Source of the DNA: Epilithonimonas vandammei
Lineage (GTDB): Bacteria > Bacteroidota > Bacteroidia > Flavobacteriales > Weeksellaceae
Assembly (NCBI RefSeq): GCF_003860525.1
Contig: NZ_CP034161.1
Coordinates: 2,542,001 to 2,606,000 of the forward strand
Length of the DNA stretch: 64,000 bases
Reading direction: 5' to 3'
Under the pieces are notes generated by a model. It was not told the DNA's origin and made no database searches. It saw only the letters and a program-made list of their open reading frames with translations. The position numbers and the translations under genes are program-made. Positions 8,690 to 16,809 of the stretch are shown here, piece after piece. Positions within the stretch are counted from its first letter, which is position 1. Each line of letters opens with the position of its first letter.

Positions 8690-8917
8690 TCAATTTTGGT
8701 TTGATTTTAAATATTCATCGATAATTTCGAAAGCTTTTTTTTCGTCTTTTAGATGTACTTTTATAAAAGTATTGGTAGCAGTAGGTGTGGATAGAAAACT
8801 AAGATAAGAATTCTCTACATCACACTTTATTCCTGCATCTTCCAACTTGGATTTCATTAGTTGGATCTCCTGTGGGCTGCTGCTTTCGTATACAGCCACT
8901 CTTGTTGTTGTATCCAT
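8690..8917 (-). CDS. DUF2007 (putative signal-transducing) domain protein
   Basis: A 75-residue cytoplasmic protein that is almost entirely one DUF2007 domain: VAVYESSSPQEIQLMKSKLEDAGI, then a central strand region, then IKVHLKDEKKAFEIIDEYL. The fold resembles the regulatory PII/ACT-like ferredoxin type, but no molecular function is established for the family. It is a single gene with its own terminator. Confidence 0.82.
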   Translation of the reverse strand: MDTTTRVAVYESSSPQEIQLMKSKLEDAGIKCDVENSYLSFLSTPTATNTFIKVHLKDEKKAFEIIDEYLKSNQN

Positions 8918-8982
8918 AATTTAATATTTTGATTTTTAAAAGCATAGCAATTTACGAAAAAAATATTAAAATCTGAAATTCT

Positions 8983-10305
8983 TTATATTAAATTCTCGAA
9001 TATTGAATTTATTTTATCTAAAATTATTTGGATTTCTTCTTTTGTTACATTAAGATGCGGACGGAATCTAAGCGATTGGTCTCCACAGGTTAGGACGATA
9101 ACTCCCTCATCATACAGCGCCTTTCTCAACCACTCTCTAGATGCGCCGTCTTTCAGGTCAAATGCGCACATCAAACCTTTTCCTCTGGCTGCAGAAATAT
9201 GGTCAGGATATTTTTGCGCTAATTGCTTCAAACCATTTAATAAAAACTCACCTACAACTCTAGAATTCTCTATCAGATTTTCATTTTCTATAATTTCTAA
9301 AACCAACTGAAAACGTAGCATATCGATAAAATTACCTCCAAATGTAGAATTGATTCTAGAACTTTCTACGAAAACGTGATGTTCTACTTCATCGAGTTTT
9401 TCTTTGTTGGCAAGGATTCCACAAACCTGAGTTTTCTTACCAAAAGTAATCACATCCGGAATAATATCAAGATGCTGGAAAGCCCACATTTTTCCAGTCA
9501 TCCCAATTCCTGTTTGAACTTCGTCAAGGATAAGAAGAATTTCGTTTTCGTCACAGATTTTTCTTAATTCAGTAAAGAATTCGTTTCTGAAGTGATTGTC
9601 TCCACCTTCCGCTTGGATTGGTTCTATAATGATGCAAGCCACTTCATCAGGATTTGCCAAAATTGCTTCCTGAATATGCAATAATGCTAATTGCTCGTGC
9701 TTGATGGTTTCTTCCAAATTCTCCTCAGTAATGGGGAAATTGAGTTTTGGATTGGTAATTCTTGGCCAGTCGAATTTTGGGAAATATTGGTGTTTTCTAG
9801 GGTCAGAAGTATTGGTTAAAGACAATGTATAACCACTTCTTCCGTGGAAAGATTGCTTGAAATGGATAACCATTCCGGCTTCTTTATCAATATCTTTTTG
9901 CCAGTTTTTTCTGGTTTTCCAATCAAAAGCGGTCTTCAAAGCATTTTCTACCGCCAAAGCGCCACCTTCTACGAAAAAGCAATATGGTAATTCTTTCGGA
10001 ATTGCCACTCTGGAAAAAACTTCCATAAAATCTGCATATTCCTGAAGATAAACATCACTGAGCGTTGGTTTGTAAATCGCCATTTTTCCCAGCCAATCGG
10101 TTTTTTCCAAAATGTAAGGATGATTATATCCAACAGAAGCCGACGCGAACATAGAGAACATATCAAGATATTCTTTGCCTGTCAAACGATCTGCAATGTA
10201 AGAACCGTGGGATTTTTCAAAATCCATTACAAAATCGAAACCGTCTGCAAGGATGTGCTTTCCGAGTGTTTCTTTTACTTTATTTTCGTGTACAAGTGTG
10301 CTCAT
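8983..10305 (-). CDS. lat: L-lysine 6-transaminase
   Basis: A 440-residue class III, fold-type I aminotransferase that transfers the epsilon-amino group of lysine to 2-oxoglutarate, giving allysine (which cyclises to piperideine-6-carboxylate). The PLP aspartate lies in LILDEVQTGIG (residues 258-268) and the Schiff-base lysine is Lys290 in TFGKKTQVCG. The substrate-recognition segment EPIQAEGGDNHFR (228-240) is the lysine epsilon-aminotransferase form rather than the ornithine or GABA form. It lies downstream of the ALDH7-type gene on the same strand, separated by 287 bp of repeats, and the product is a substrate for that dehydrogenase. Confidence 0.92.
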   Translation of the reverse strand: MSTLVHENKVKETLGKHILADGFDFVMDFEKSHGSYIADRLTGKEYLDMFSMFASASVGYNHPYILEKTDWLGKMAIYKPTLSDVYLQEYADFMEVFSRVAIPKELPYCFFVEGGALAVENALKTAFDWKTRKNWQKDIDKEAGMVIHFKQSFHGRSGYTLSLTNTSDPRKHQYFPKFDWPRITNPKLNFPITEENLEETIKHEQLALLHIQEAILANPDEVACIIIEPIQAEGGDNHFRNEFFTELRKICDENEILLILDEVQTGIGMTGKMWAFQHLDIIPDVITFGKKTQVCGILANKEKLDEVEHHVFVESSRINSTFGGNFIDMLRFQLVLEIIENENLIENSRVVGEFLLNGLKQLAQKYPDHISAARGKGLMCAFDLKDGASREWLRKALYDEGVIVLTCGDQSLRFRPHLNVTKEEIQIILDKINSIFENLI

Positions 10306-10331
10306 TTTAATTATTTGGTTTTTATTTTAAA

Positions 10332-10403
10332 CGCAAAGCCCGCAAAGATTTTTTTTTACAATTCAATGTTTTTAAGTTCGCAAAGGCGTAAAACTCAGCA
10401 AAG
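10332..10403. repeat. Interspersed CGCAAAG motif cluster
   Basis: CGCAAAG occurs at 10332-10338, 10341-10347 and 10379-10385, with a variant AGCAAAG at 10397-10403. The cluster sits just upstream of lat and next to the palindromic element at 10471-10574. No gene is seen here. Confidence 0.6.
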
Positions 10404-10470
10404 ATTTGATCTTAAAATCATTTATAGTCTTTTCAATATTTTGTTCTAATGCTATTTTTATGTTGAATCT

Positions 10471-10574
10471 GCAACCCGACTTGAGCGGAAATCCTTTTTT
10501 GCGTATACTTCAAGTTCTATTTAATATGAAATCGTCTGCAAAAAAGATTGGGGGCGGAAGGCGGATAAGTTGCC
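10471..10574. repeat. Small palindromic intergenic element, copy 1
   Basis: The left part (10471-10502) reads GCAACCCGACTTGAGCGG then AAATCCTTTTTTGC. The reverse complement of the right part (10538-10574) also starts GGCAAC and ends AATCTTTTTTGC. The arms are imperfect inverted repeats of about 32-37 nt around a 35-nt centre. The same ATCCTTTTTTG...CAAAAAAGAT plan with GCGGA/GCGG arms recurs at 15491-15606. It lies between lat and the ALDH gene and encodes nothing visible. Confidence 0.65.
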
Positions 10575-10592
10575 ATAAAAATTTTAATAATT

Positions 10593-12134
10593 TTAATCTA
10601 AATCGAATTTAATTCCTTGTGCTAAAGGTAAGCTTGTGGTATAATTGATGGTATTGGTTTGTCTTCTCATGTAATATTTCCAAACGTCGGAACCAGATTC
10701 TCTTCCGCCTCCAGTTTCTTTTTCGCCTCCAAAAGCACCACCGATTTCAGCACCAGAAGTTCCAATATTCACGTTCGCGATGCCACAATCTGAACCTCCG
10801 TTGGAAAGGAACAATTCTGCTTCTCTTAGATTTTGAGTCATAATTGCGGAACTTAAACCTTGCGGAACATCATTCTGTAGAGCGATTGCTTCGTCCAGAG
10901 TTTTATATTTAATCAAATAAAGAATTGGCGCAAAAGTCTCGTGTTGAACAATCTCGTAACTGTTTTCAACCTCAGCGATACAAGGTTTTACGTAGCAACC
11001 AGAATTATAATTTTCGCCTTCCAAAACGCCACCTTCAACGATGAATTTCCCGCCTTCCGATTTACATTTCTCGATGGAATCTTGATATTGTTTTACTGCA
11101 GATTTGTCGATAAGCGGACCAACGTGATTAGTTTCATCCAACGGATTTCCGATTTTCAGTTGTCCGTAAGCTTTTACCAAACGATTTTTAACTTCGTCGT
11201 AAACAGATTCGTGGATAATCAATCTTCTTGTGGAAGTACATCTTTGTCCAGCCGTACCCACTGCACCGAAAACTGCGCCGATGATTGACATATTAAGATC
11301 TGCATTTTCTGTAATGATGATGGCATTATTTCCACCTAATTCCAGAATTGATTTTCCGAAACGTTCTGCTACATTTTTTCCGACAATTCTTCCAACTCTA
11401 GTAGAACCTGTAAAAGAGACAAGAGCTATTTTTTTATCGTTAACTAATTTATCTCCAATCTCGTGGTCAGCAATTACCAAGTTAGAAATTCCTTCCGGCA
11501 AACCATTTTCTCTGGCAACTTCTGCGAAAATATTTTGGCAAGCAATTGCGCAAAGCGGCGTTTTTTCAGACGGTTTCCAAATGACAACATTCCCGCAAAT
11601 CCAGGCTAAAGCGGCATTCCAGCTCCAGACCGCCACCGGAAAATTGAAAGCGGAAATCACGCCTACAATCCCCAACGGATGATATTGTTCGTACATCCTG
11701 TGTCCGGGTCTTTCCGAGTGCATTGTGTAACCGTGAAGCTGACGAGACAACCCCACTGCAAAATCGCAGATATCAATCATTTCCTGAACTTCGCCAAGAC
11801 CTTCCTGCAAAGATTTCCCCATTTCATAAGAAACGAGTTTACCCAAATCATCCTTATATTCTCTCAATTTATTTCCAAATTGCCGAACCAAATCGCCACG
11901 TTTTGGTGCCGGAATTTGTCTGAATTCTTTATAAGCTTTTTGCGCTTTGGCTACAACTTTTTCGTAATCTTTGGCATTAGAAGTTTTTACAGAAGCAATC
12001 TTATTTCCATCAACTGGAGAAAAGCTTTCTATATTTTGTCCAGATGAGAAAAATTCTAATCCGGTAGAAGTACCATTATTTTCTGTTGATATGCCTAATC
12101 TTTTTAGGTTATCTAATATCGAAATCGAGGACAT
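10593..12134 (-). CDS. ALDH7-type aldehyde dehydrogenase (probable 2-aminoadipate semialdehyde dehydrogenase)
   Basis: A 513-residue NAD(P)-dependent aldehyde dehydrogenase with oxyanion Asn164 (SAFNFP), general base Glu265 (LELGG) and nucleophile Cys299 (GQRCTS). The overall sequence, including [25 protein letters not shown] and the C-terminal [17 protein letters not shown], is of the antiquitin/ALDH7A1 group that oxidises allysine to 2-aminoadipate. The neighbouring lysine 6-transaminase makes that substrate. The ATG at 12134 is taken because the longer frame begins upstream of a good promoter (12159-12188). A dyad at 12196-12211 suggests repressor control. Confidence 0.9.
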   Translation of the reverse strand: MSSISILDNLKRLGISTENNGTSTGLEFFSSGQNIESFSPVDGNKIASVKTSNAKDYEKVVAKAQKAYKEFRQIPAPKRGDLVRQFGNKLREYKDDLGKLVSYEMGKSLQEGLGEVQEMIDICDFAVGLSRQLHGYTMHSERPGHRMYEQYHPLGIVGVISAFNFPVAVWSWNAALAWICGNVVIWKPSEKTPLCAIACQNIFAEVARENGLPEGISNLVIADHEIGDKLVNDKKIALVSFTGSTRVGRIVGKNVAERFGKSILELGGNNAIIITENADLNMSIIGAVFGAVGTAGQRCTSTRRLIIHESVYDEVKNRLVKAYGQLKIGNPLDETNHVGPLIDKSAVKQYQDSIEKCKSEGGKFIVEGGVLEGENYNSGCYVKPCIAEVENSYEIVQHETFAPILYLIKYKTLDEAIALQNDVPQGLSSAIMTQNLREAELFLSNGGSDCGIANVNIGTSGAEIGGAFGGEKETGGGRESGSDVWKYYMRRQTNTINYTTSLPLAQGIKFDLD

Positions 12135-12158
12135 ACATTTTGTTTTTTTTGAACTTTC

Positions 12159-12188
12159 TAAAGATAAAAATATATTTTGACCAACAAA
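12159..12188 (-). promoter_or_regulatory. Promoter of the ALDH7-type gene
   Basis: On the minus strand TTTG (12188-12185) is followed by an 18-bp spacer and TATCTTTA (12166-12159), which is one base off the TAnnTTTG consensus. It lies 25 bp upstream of the ATG. Confidence 0.55.
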
Positions 12189-12195
12189 GAAAAAA

Positions 12196-12211
12196 ACTAA
12201 CAAACGTTAGT
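12196..12211. promoter_or_regulatory. Perfect dyad, candidate TetR-family operator
   Basis: ACTAAC-AAAC-GTTAGT is a perfect 6-bp inverted repeat with a 4-bp centre, placed 7 bp upstream of the -33 box of the ALDH promoter. The form resembles operators of TetR-type repressors. No regulator gene is adjacent. Confidence 0.45.
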
Positions 12212-12252
12212 AATTGATTAAAATCTAATGGAAAATTAAACACTAAGAAAAG

Positions 12253-12330
12253 ATCATTAATTTATAAATGAGAAAGTTACGAATCAAGTCACTTTAACAA
12301 CAGCGACTTAAAAATCTATAAATTAATGAT
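12253..12330. repeat. Nested inverted repeat in the divergent spacer
   Basis: ATCATTAATTTATA (12253-12266) is perfectly complementary to TATAAATTAATGAT (12317-12330), and AAGTC/GACTT pairs inside it. The spacer lies between the ALDH gene and the small plus-strand gene. It could be an operator array, a small RNA hairpin or a repeat remnant. Confidence 0.6.
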
Positions 12331-12391
12331 TTTTTATAATTTTGAATCAATCTAAATTGCGAAAGTTTTTATATTTTTGAAAAAAATAAAA

Positions 12392-12580
12392 ATGGAAGAT
12401 CAATTGCAGACTACCGAAGAAAAGAAATCGCCGAAGTGGAAAAGTCTGCTGAAAAAATTTGGAATTGGCGGAATTATTTTTTTTACAGTAAAAGGCATCA
12501 TCACTTCTACTCTAATCTATTTTCTTGGCAAAAATTTTTGGATAATTATCAAGGATTATGTTGCTCAATGGTTTGATTAA
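12392..12580 (+). CDS. Small single-pass membrane protein, unknown function
   Basis: A 62-residue protein with a charged N-terminus rich in Lys and Glu (EEKKSPKWKSLLKK) and one hydrophobic segment at about residues 25-46, ending YVAQWFD. The ATG at 12392 is preferred over an in-frame TTG 15 bp earlier that overlaps the -7-like TATTTTTG at 12372-12379. It is not recognised. The promoter-like box, codon use and the shared terminator favour a real gene. Confidence 0.65.
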   Translation: MEDQLQTTEEKKSPKWKSLLKKFGIGGIIFFTVKGIITSTLIYFLGKNFWIIIKDYVAQWFD

Positions 12581-12603
12581 CTAACTTTTACTACTTATTT
12601 AAA

Positions 12604-12634
12604 ATAAAAAAATCCTTTATAGTAAAGGATTTAA
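12604..12634. terminator. Bidirectional terminator between the small membrane protein and era
   Basis: AAATCCTTTA-TAG-TAAAGGATTT is a perfect hairpin with an A run on the left and a T run on the right, so it can act on both strands between the convergent genes. Confidence 0.8.
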
Positions 12635-12638
12635 TTTT

Positions 12639-13514
12639 TTAACGATAGCCAAAGTTTTTCAGATCTCTGTCATTTTTTCGCCAGTCTTTTTTGACTTTCA
12701 CAAAAAGATTAAGATGAATTTTCTTTCCAAAGAATTTCTCTAAATCAATTCTTGCCTCTGTTCCTACTTTCTTAATAGCTTCACCTTTGTGGCCGATGAT
12801 AATTCCTTTCTGCGTATCTCTTTCTACATAGATAATAGAATCTATCACAATGGCTCCTTCTTTTTCTTTGAAAATTTCCGTCACCACTTCTACAGAATAC
12901 GGGATTTCTTTTTCGTAATTAAGAAGAATTTTCTCACGGATAGCCTCATTCACAAAAAAACGCTCAGGCTTGTCTGTGTACATATCTTTGTCATAGTATG
13001 CTGGACTTTCCGGCAACATAGATTTCAGTTTCGGAAGAATAATTTCCGTATTGAAATTGTTAAGCGCAGAAATCGGAAGAATCTCAGCTTTCGGAATTCT
13101 CTCGTGCCATTCTGTTGCTATTTTTTCTAGATCTTCTTGGTTAGTTTGGTCTATTTTATTTAATAGTAATAAAACCGGAACAGGAATTTTATTCAGTTTA
13201 TCAATTAAAAATTCAGAAGGTTCTGATTTGTCTGTAACATCTACAATGAACAGGAAAACGTCTGCATCCTGCAAAGAGTCTTTCACAAAATCCATCATTT
13301 TTTCCTGCAAGCCATATTTTGGATCTAGAACACCTGGCGTATCGGAGAAAACAATCTGCAAATCTTCTTCATTATAAATCCCGAAAATACGGTGACGTGT
13401 GGTTTGTGCTTTTTGGGTAACAATTGCCAGCTTCTCTCCCATCAATTGGTTAAGAAGTGTAGATTTTCCGGCATTCGGTTTCCCGACGATATTTACGAAT
13501 CCTGCTTTGTGCAT
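12639..13514 (-). CDS. era: GTPase Era
   Basis: A 291-residue GTPase that binds 16S rRNA and helps 30S ribosome maturation at the membrane. The G domain has GKPNAGKST (11-19), the switch DTPG (near 58-61) and NKID (near 121-124). The C-terminal KH domain has GHKGEAIKKVG followed by the usual RIDLEKFFGKKIHLNLFVKV-type ending. The ATG at 13514 is chosen because it starts MHKAGFVNIVGKPN as in the family, whereas the longer frame adds 20 unrelated residues. Confidence 0.96.
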   Translation of the reverse strand: MHKAGFVNIVGKPNAGKSTLLNQLMGEKLAIVTQKAQTTRHRIFGIYNEEDLQIVFSDTPGVLDPKYGLQEKMMDFVKDSLQDADVFLFIVDVTDKSEPSEFLIDKLNKIPVPVLLLLNKIDQTNQEDLEKIATEWHERIPKAEILPISALNNFNTEIILPKLKSMLPESPAYYDKDMYTDKPERFFVNEAIREKILLNYEKEIPYSVEVVTEIFKEKEGAIVIDSIIYVERDTQKGIIIGHKGEAIKKVGTEARIDLEKFFGKKIHLNLFVKVKKDWRKNDRDLKNFGYR

Positions 13515-13659
13515 TATTTTGAATAAAATTGAAATGAACGGCAAAGGTAAGGAAATTTTGAGCGCAGAGTTCAAAACTTATAGCATTAAATATATCAAGG
13601 TTTTACAAAATATTAAAATATTGTTTTAACTTTATAAACAAATAAAAAAACTTGCGCTT

Positions 13660-14346
13660 ATGAAAAAATTTTACATTTTACTTTTGAGCTTTTTATGGGT
13701 ATTTGGATTTTCACAAAATCCTGATTTACTAAATACAGAGTGGAAAATTACCAAGTTTGTGGGAGAATTGTCCCCAACAGAACAATTACCTCCGTCTATG
13801 CCTTATCAGCAGGTTACAAAGTTTGAAACAAGTCCGAATCGTCTTTATTTATCCTTTTTTAATATGCTTTCGGCGGATGTAAGTTTTAATGGACAAAATA
13901 GCTTTACAGTAAGCAATAAGACTTGTACTTTAGCAGACTATTGGGGCGATAATGGCCAAGTTAACCAGTTTTTTGGGTTGCTCTGTTCTTTTTTCGCAAT
14001 TAATGGTAACTATTTTTACACCATAGAAAATAATGGAAATGAAAAGACATTGATAATTAGTAATGCTATTTTTCAGTCAATTTATTTTAAATCTGCAATC
14101 CTTTCCGTTAAAAATAATGCGTTAAAAAAGTCTAACGTTTTTCCAAATCCAGTTTCTGATTTCTTGAAAATCGAAAATCTGAAGCCTAACTCCAATATGG
14201 AAATCGTGGACAGCTCCGGAAAATTAGTAAAATCAATTTCTGGCAACAGTTCGGACAAAACCGAAATCAATGTCAGAAATCTCACTCCAGGAATTTATTA
14301 TTTGAAAATTAACGGAGAATCTGTTCAGAAGATTATCAAAAAATAA
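13660..14346 (+). CDS. Secreted protein with T9SS type A sorting domain
   Basis: A 228-residue protein with an N-terminal signal peptide (residues 1-18, ending GFS), a central region of about 130 residues that resembles small lipocalin-like or META-type envelope domains only loosely, and a C-terminal type IX secretion signal from about residue 155. That signal starts VFPNPVSDFLKIE and ends GIYYLKINGESVQKIIKK. It should cross the outer membrane through the T9SS and be attached at the cell surface. The cargo function is unknown. A terminator follows at 14362. Confidence 0.85.
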   Translation: MKKFYILLLSFLWVFGFSQNPDLLNTEWKITKFVGELSPTEQLPPSMPYQQVTKFETSPNRLYLSFFNMLSADVSFNGQNSFTVSNKTCTLADYWGDNGQVNQFFGLLCSFFAINGNYFYTIENNGNEKTLIISNAIFQSIYFKSAILSVKNNALKKSNVFPNPVSDFLKIENLKPNSNMEIVDSSGKLVKSISGNSSDKTEINVRNLTPGIYYLKINGESVQKIIKK

Positions 14347-14361
14347 TGATACATCCATAGT

Positions 14362-14395
14362 AAAAAAATCGGTTCAACTTTGAGCCTATTTTTTT
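14362..14395 (+). terminator. Terminator of the T9SS cargo gene
   Basis: An A run and CGGTTCAA pair with TTGAGCCT and a T run, giving a long stem around a 2-nt loop directly after the stop codon. Confidence 0.7.
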
Positions 14396-14407
14396 GTTTT
14401 AAAGTTT

Positions 14408-14415
14408 TACCTTTG
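14408..14415 (+). promoter_or_regulatory. Probable -7 box for the DHH phosphoesterase gene
   Basis: TACCTTTG is a full TAnnTTTG match and ends 26 bp before the ATG at 14442. The nearest TTG is 25 bp upstream, a little far. Confidence 0.45.
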
Positions 14416-14441
14416 AAAATTCATATTTCAAATAATCGTTT

Positions 14442-15446
14442 ATGTTCACAGACAAAGAAATTTCAGAAATCAATCATCTTCTCGTTCCGGAAAATAACAT
14501 CGTTATTGTAACGCATTATAATCCTGACGGAGACGCCATTGGTTCTTCTCTTGGTCTTAAACATTATTTGAAAACAAAAGGAATCGACGCGATTGTAATT
14601 ACGCCAAACGACTTTCCAAAATTCCTAAAATGGATGCCGGAAGCCAAGAAAATTCTGATTGCAGATTACAAAAGAAAGATGGCTGGAGAAGCGATTTATA
14701 ATGCTGATGTTATTTTTTGCCTCGACTTTAATTCACCTTCAAGAATTGGGATTTTAGGCGATTGGGTAACGAAATCCAGAGCCAAAAAAGTTTTGATTGA
14801 CCATCACCAGATGCCGGAACAGTTCGATTATGTCTATTCTGACACGACAGTTCCTGCGACTTGCCAGATGGTTTATCATTTTATCCAAGCGAATAACGAC
14901 GAAAAATTGGTGAATCTTGATATTGCACGATGTCTTTATACAGGAATAATGACTGATACGGGCGGTTTCCGGTTCCGTTCTACGAGTGCAACAACTCATA
15001 GAATTGTGGCAGATTTGATTGAAAAAGGCGCCGACCCAGCCGTTATCACTTCTAATACTTGGGACACAAACACCATTTCACGTTTACATCTTCTTTCTTT
15101 AGTTCTTAGTAGAATTGAGTTGACGAAAGAAGGAAAAGTAGCTATTCTTTGGCTAAAACGTTCTGAACTGAAAGAATATGGCTTTGAAAAAGGTGACACA
15201 GAAGGTTTTGTAAATTATGGACTCAGCGTTCTTGGAACCAAAATGGCAGTTTTCTTTATGGAAGACCTTTATGAGGATTTCATCAAGATTTCTTTCCGTT
15301 CCAAAGATTCTGTGGATACGAATCAGTTTGCAAGAAAACACTTCAACGGCGGCGGACATATCAATGCTTCTGGTGGAAAGTATTTCAAATCGATAGAGGA
15401 AACTATTGAGGATTTTAAAGAGAAGATTGAAGCGGAGGATTTTTAA
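14442..15446 (+). CDS. DHH/DHHA1 phosphoesterase, NrnA-like
   Basis: A 334-residue cytoplasmic enzyme of the NrnA (oligoribonuclease and pAp phosphatase) type. The first metal motif is THYNPDGDAIGSSLG at residues 24-38, the DHH motif lies in VLIDHHQMP, and the C-terminal DHHA1 domain has the substrate-binding GGGHINASG. NrnA-type proteins finish RNA decay to mononucleotides and dephosphorylate 3'-phosphoadenosine 5'-phosphate. Length fits. It is a single-gene unit following a terminator. Confidence 0.9.
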   Translation: MFTDKEISEINHLLVPENNIVIVTHYNPDGDAIGSSLGLKHYLKTKGIDAIVITPNDFPKFLKWMPEAKKILIADYKRKMAGEAIYNADVIFCLDFNSPSRIGILGDWVTKSRAKKVLIDHHQMPEQFDYVYSDTTVPATCQMVYHFIQANNDEKLVNLDIARCLYTGIMTDTGGFRFRSTSATTHRIVADLIEKGADPAVITSNTWDTNTISRLHLLSLVLSRIELTKEGKVAILWLKRSELKEYGFEKGDTEGFVNYGLSVLGTKMAVFFMEDLYEDFIKISFRSKDSVDTNQFARKHFNGGGHINASGGKYFKSIEETIEDFKEKIEAEDF

Positions 15447-15490
15447 TCTTCTAAATGATTGACAGAATTTGTTTTCTTGACAAAAGCACT

Positions 15491-15606
15491 AGCCCCGATA
15501 GTAGCGGCATCCTTTTTTGTTATTGCGATTGCCAAAAAGTTCAAAAGATTGCTTCACCTCGTTCGCAATCACAAAAAAGATATAGCGGATAGCGGGAAAC
15601 AGCTCC
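15491..15606. repeat. Small palindromic intergenic element, copy 2
   Basis: The left arm (about 15493-15528) reads CCCCGATAGTAGCGGCATCC then TTTTTTGTTATTGCGA. The reverse complement of the right arm (15596-15561) reads CCCGCTATCCGCTATATC then TTTTTTGTGATTGCGA. A small GATTGC/GCAATC hairpin lies between the arms. The plan matches the element at 10471-10574. Nothing coding is seen in this 211-bp gap. Confidence 0.7.
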
Positions 15607-15658
15607 AAATAATTAATAAATACTAACTGTTCGACGAAGTCAATAAGCTCCTAACAAT

Positions 15659-16021
15659 TTATCTTAACAAAACGAAAATCAGCGCAATAATTGCCGGTAA
15701 AGCTTGAACAAAAAATATTTTCTTTGAGGCTGATAATGCACCGTAAATCCCTGCGGCAATTACGCATCCAAGAAAAAAGACAGCAACATTTTTTGACCAA
15801 ACTGTCTCACAAATAAACAAACTCCAAATGAGTCCAGCTGATAAAAATCCGTTATAAAGTCCTTGATTAGCCGCCAAGCTTTTCGTGGGTTTAAAAAGCT
15901 CTGATGGAATATTTTTGAATGTTTTTTTGCCCAATGTTTCCCAAGCAAACATCTCCATATAAAGAATGTATAGATGCTCCCAAGCGACAATTGCGATGAG
16001 AATTTTTGATATGATTTCCAT
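15659..16021 (-). CDS. DUF1304 family membrane protein
   Basis: A 120-residue integral membrane protein with four predicted helices (about residues 4-22, 48-68, 74-94 and 102-119). The start MEIISKILIAIVAWEHLYILYMEMFAWET and the NQGLYNGFLSAGLIW segment are characteristic of DUF1304. The function is unknown. The ATG at 16021 begins 3 bp after the hydrolase stop, so the two are probably translated from one mRNA. Confidence 0.85.
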   Translation of the reverse strand: MEIISKILIAIVAWEHLYILYMEMFAWETLGKKTFKNIPSELFKPTKSLAANQGLYNGFLSAGLIWSLFICETVWSKNVAVFFLGCVIAAGIYGALSASKKIFFVQALPAIIALIFVLLR

Positions 16022-16023
16022 TT

Positions 16024-16806
16024 TTAAAAAACAAGATTTTTTGGTAAATGATGCAATAATTCTGTATTGATAATCGAAGCGCAAATCTCGGGTTTTTCCC
16101 AATGTCCATTGTGTCCGCAATCCAGCACATAAGATTTGATATTGGTTCTGTCAGGAAGATTTTTGATGGTTTTTTCGGAATTGACAGCGGAGTCGTGTTT
16201 GCCCGAAAGAACCAGAATTTTACCTTCAAAGTTTTCTAAAACCGATTTTCTATCAACTCTTTCTATCATTCCTTTTTGAGATGCCAAAACACCTTCAACG
16301 GAAGAAGTGTAAGCGGTTTCTTTTGCAAGTTTGATTTTTGACTCCAGGATATCGTGCTCATTTGGGTTGAAAAGATTCGGAACACCTGCGTTGACAAATG
16401 CTCTGAGATTTTCTTTGATGATTCTCAGTCCTTTTCTTCGGGTTTCTTTTTTTGCTTCGTCATCAGCAAAATAGGTGGAGAAAAATAAGGTAAAAGATTT
16501 CAAAAGCTCAGGATATTTTTCAGCAAAAGCCAAAGAAATATAGCCACCCATCGAATGTCCCAGCAAATGAAATTCCTTAAAACCCAATTCATCCGTTACT
16601 TTTTTGACTTCATCCGCCATTATCTCAGAAGTTTGAATTTTTGCAACAACATCAGATTTTCCAAAACCTGGCAAATCGATTTTTACTAATCGGAATTTCT
16701 CTGACAGAAACGGAATCATATCATCCCAAATCGACAGATTTTCCATAAATCCGTGAAGTAAAATTAAGTTTTCGGTTCCTTTTCCTTCTATTTCGTAATT
16801 GAGCAT
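16024..16806 (-). CDS. Alpha/beta hydrolase
   Basis: A 260-residue cytoplasmic alpha/beta-hydrolase. The oxyanion segment is LLHGFMEN (residues 16-23), the nucleophile elbow is GHSMGG with Ser85, the acid is in SGKHDSAV, and the catalytic His lies in CGHNGHWEKPE near residue 240. The substrate is not predictable; relatives are carboxylesterases or C-C hydrolases. It begins 3 bp after the upstream lipoprotein gene and is followed at once by the DUF1304 gene, giving a three-gene unit. Confidence 0.87.
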   Translation of the reverse strand: MLNYEIEGKGTENLILLHGFMENLSIWDDMIPFLSEKFRLVKIDLPGFGKSDVVAKIQTSEIMADEVKKVTDELGFKEFHLLGHSMGGYISLAFAEKYPELLKSFTLFFSTYFADDEAKKETRRKGLRIIKENLRAFVNAGVPNLFNPNEHDILESKIKLAKETAYTSSVEGVLASQKGMIERVDRKSVLENFEGKILVLSGKHDSAVNSEKTIKNLPDRTNIKSYVLDCGHNGHWEKPEICASIINTELLHHLPKNLVF

Positions 16807-16809
16807 CGT

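Noticed and set aside
10406..10612. 68-residue plus-strand frame across the palindromic element
   Set aside because: It lies over the inverted repeat and overlaps the ALDH 3' end, and its sequence is low-complexity translation of the repeat.
11230..11682. Long open frame on the plus strand opposite the ALDH gene (and similar frames opposite lpdA, DsbD and nuoF)
   Set aside because: They are antisense to well-supported enzymes, follow from codon bias of the real gene, and show no motif, promoter or conserved start.
14362..14415. Riboswitch upstream of the DHH phosphoesterase gene
   Set aside because: The only structure is the terminator of the preceding gene, and the leader after the -7 box is too short.
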